Shown here piece by piece: positions 5,118-5,820 of a stretch of 5,820 bases of DNA. A program made the translations under genes and the position numbers. The notes beneath the pieces were generated by a model. It saw only the letters and a program-made list of their open reading frames with translations, was not told where the DNA came from and ran no database searches. The DNA comes from a bacterium (lineage in GTDB: Bacteria > Babelota > Babeliae > Babelales > RVW-14), in assembly GCA_030432505.1 (NCBI GenBank), contig JAUIHA010000059.1, positions 1 through 5,820 on the forward strand, written 5' to 3'. Position 1 is the first letter of the stretch; each line of letters begins with the position of its first letter.

Positions 5118-5155
5118 TTTTTACTGCGTATTCAATACTTATTAAGGATATTATT

Positions 5156-5820
5156 ATGAAATTTTTACAAAAATTCTTTTTAGTTCGATTTGTTTCTTTA
5201 CTTGCTTTGTTCGCGTGTGTTTTTGCCAAACAATGCCATGGGGTAGACTATCGTCAAGCGTGTAAGGATGACGTTGCAAAGATTGTTGGCTTATATGCAA
5301 ATCTTGACGAGTACGATAAGAAGTTCTTGGTTATTCCACCCAGCAAGCAAGCATTAGTACAAGATATTGCTGAGAAAGTTTCTGCGAATCAATTCTTCGT
5401 AGCGGAGGTTGATGGCAGTGTGGTAGCAGCGGTTATTATGTATCAGTTTAATCCTGCAAGTAGCCATGGGCAGTTTATTTTGCAGCATGAGCTTCGTTGT
5501 TCCTTCAGCCCTGAGTACCAGGACTATACAACGAAGACTGACTACTTAATGAATCATCATGAGCATTTAGGTTCACGTAGGTTTAGTCTGCATGCTTCAG
5601 AATTAGAGCAAAAAGGCATTGCGCTTCGCGGGTATGATATTCCAAATGCCTATACTACTCCGCTCAAGGGTGCGCATTTTTATATGGGAAGACAGCTTGT
5701 TCATAAAGATTTTCGAGCGAATGGTTTTATGTATCAGCTGCAACGGTATGCGTTTGGTAATCTTGTTCAAAATTGTGAAAACATTCTTATCCATCCACGC
5801 GTTTATTTTTGTTATGGTCA
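5156..5820 (+). CDS. Exported GNAT-acetyltransferase-like protein, N-terminal part (cut by window edge)
   Basis: ATG 5156, with AAGGA (5144-5148) 7 nt upstream, opens a frame of 221 codons running off the right edge. Residues 1-24 form a signal peptide (basic start, FVSLLALFACVFA core) with a likely signal-peptidase I cut after VFA24. LFAC (18-21) is a poor lipobox, so a lipoprotein is less likely. The mature part resembles the GNAT fold: an acceptor-side helix region at 36-76, the strand FVAEVDGSVVAAVIMY (81-96), and LVHKDFRANGFMYQL (181-195). The last matches motif A, where the R-x-x-G region binds the acetyl-CoA pyrophosphate. The gap between these strands is longer than in minimal GNATs. 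A GNAT with a signal peptide is unusual because acetyl-CoA is cytoplasmic, which hints at action outside the cell, for example in a host. Family assignment is by motif only. Confidence 0.65.
   Translation, partial: MKFLQKFFLVRFVSLLALFACVFAKQCHGVDYRQACKDDVAKIVGLYANLDEYDKKFLVIPPSKQALVQDIAEKVSANQFFVAEVDGSVVAAVIMYQFNPASSHGQFILQHELRCSFSPEYQDYTTKTDYLMNHHEHLGSRRFSLHASELEQKGIALRGYDIPNAYTTPLKGAHFYMGRQLVHKDFRANGFMYQLQRYAFGNLVQNCENILIHPRVYFCYG

Larger units (their letters stand above)
4864..5155 (+). promoter_or_regulatory. Long structured leader of the GNAT-like gene
   Basis: Besides the small ORF at 4915-5028, this stretch shows several hand-found foldings. A hairpin of about 9 bp (4869-4877 with 4885-4894, one bulge, two G-U) lies near the 5' end. 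An inverted repeat AGTCAT/ATGACT (4907-4912, 4915-4920) flanks the small-ORF start codon. CAGGGA (4902-4907), overlapping its Shine-Dalgarno, can pair with TCCCTG (4937-4942). That pairing competes with the hairpin at 4932-4958. A weaker hairpin lies at 5079-5099. No hairpin with a following U-tract qualifies as a clear terminator, so attenuation is not demonstrated. Confidence 0.4.

Noticed and set aside
5603..5794. 63-aa minus-strand ORF inside the GNAT-like gene.
   Set aside because: It is antisense to a supported coding region, with no independent evidence.

Overview
The window reads as a bacterial chromosome segment of moderate-to-low GC. The organism is probably a Gram-negative (diderm) lineage, because it carries a LolD-type ATPase of the lipoprotein-sorting machinery. 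An OPT-type (oligopeptide/metal-chelate) transporter, an exported acetyltransferase-like protein and an orphan membrane-anchored protein beside ordinary housekeeping genes would suit a host-associated or symbiotic lineage such as Dependentiae (TM6). That placement is a weak inference from gene content, with no marker gene to confirm it.

Layout. Positions 1-668 (minus) hold the first 222 codons of an OPT-family membrane transporter that runs off the left edge; a coding-like stretch upstream of its start (to 783) lies in another frame. Positions 784-1008 are a structured leader with a promoter, a well-initiated 25-codon small ORF (876-953), two mutually exclusive RNA pairings and a tiny coupled ORF. 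The leader feeds a 172-aa membrane-anchored protein of unknown function (1009-1527, plus). A strong hairpin at 1528-1557 separates it from the convergent lon gene (1587-3932, minus), which encodes a full-length ATP-dependent Lon protease. The divergent lon/lolD spacer (3933-4126) contains a perfect 14-bp palindrome placed between the best lon -35 and -10 boxes. lolD (4127-4810, plus) is intact, but no lolC/lolE partner is in view. After lolD a new promoter (perfect TATAAT at 4852) starts a leader of about 290 nt. This leader contains a 37-codon ORF with an excellent ribosome-binding site whose last eleven residues carry five tryptophans (ending WRWWRA), plus several hairpins. It precedes a secreted GNAT-like protein (5156 to the right edge).

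How the parts relate. lon (protein quality control), lolD (lipoprotein release) and the OPT transporter are not functionally linked; they look like separate transcription units. The most notable signals are the two leader regions. Each has its own promoter-like sequence, a strong Shine-Dalgarno and a short ORF absent from normal gene calls, with alternative RNA structures, ahead of an envelope or exported protein. The Trp-rich one resembles a classical attenuator leader peptide, but no convincing terminator and no tryptophan-biosynthesis gene are visible, so its role is open.
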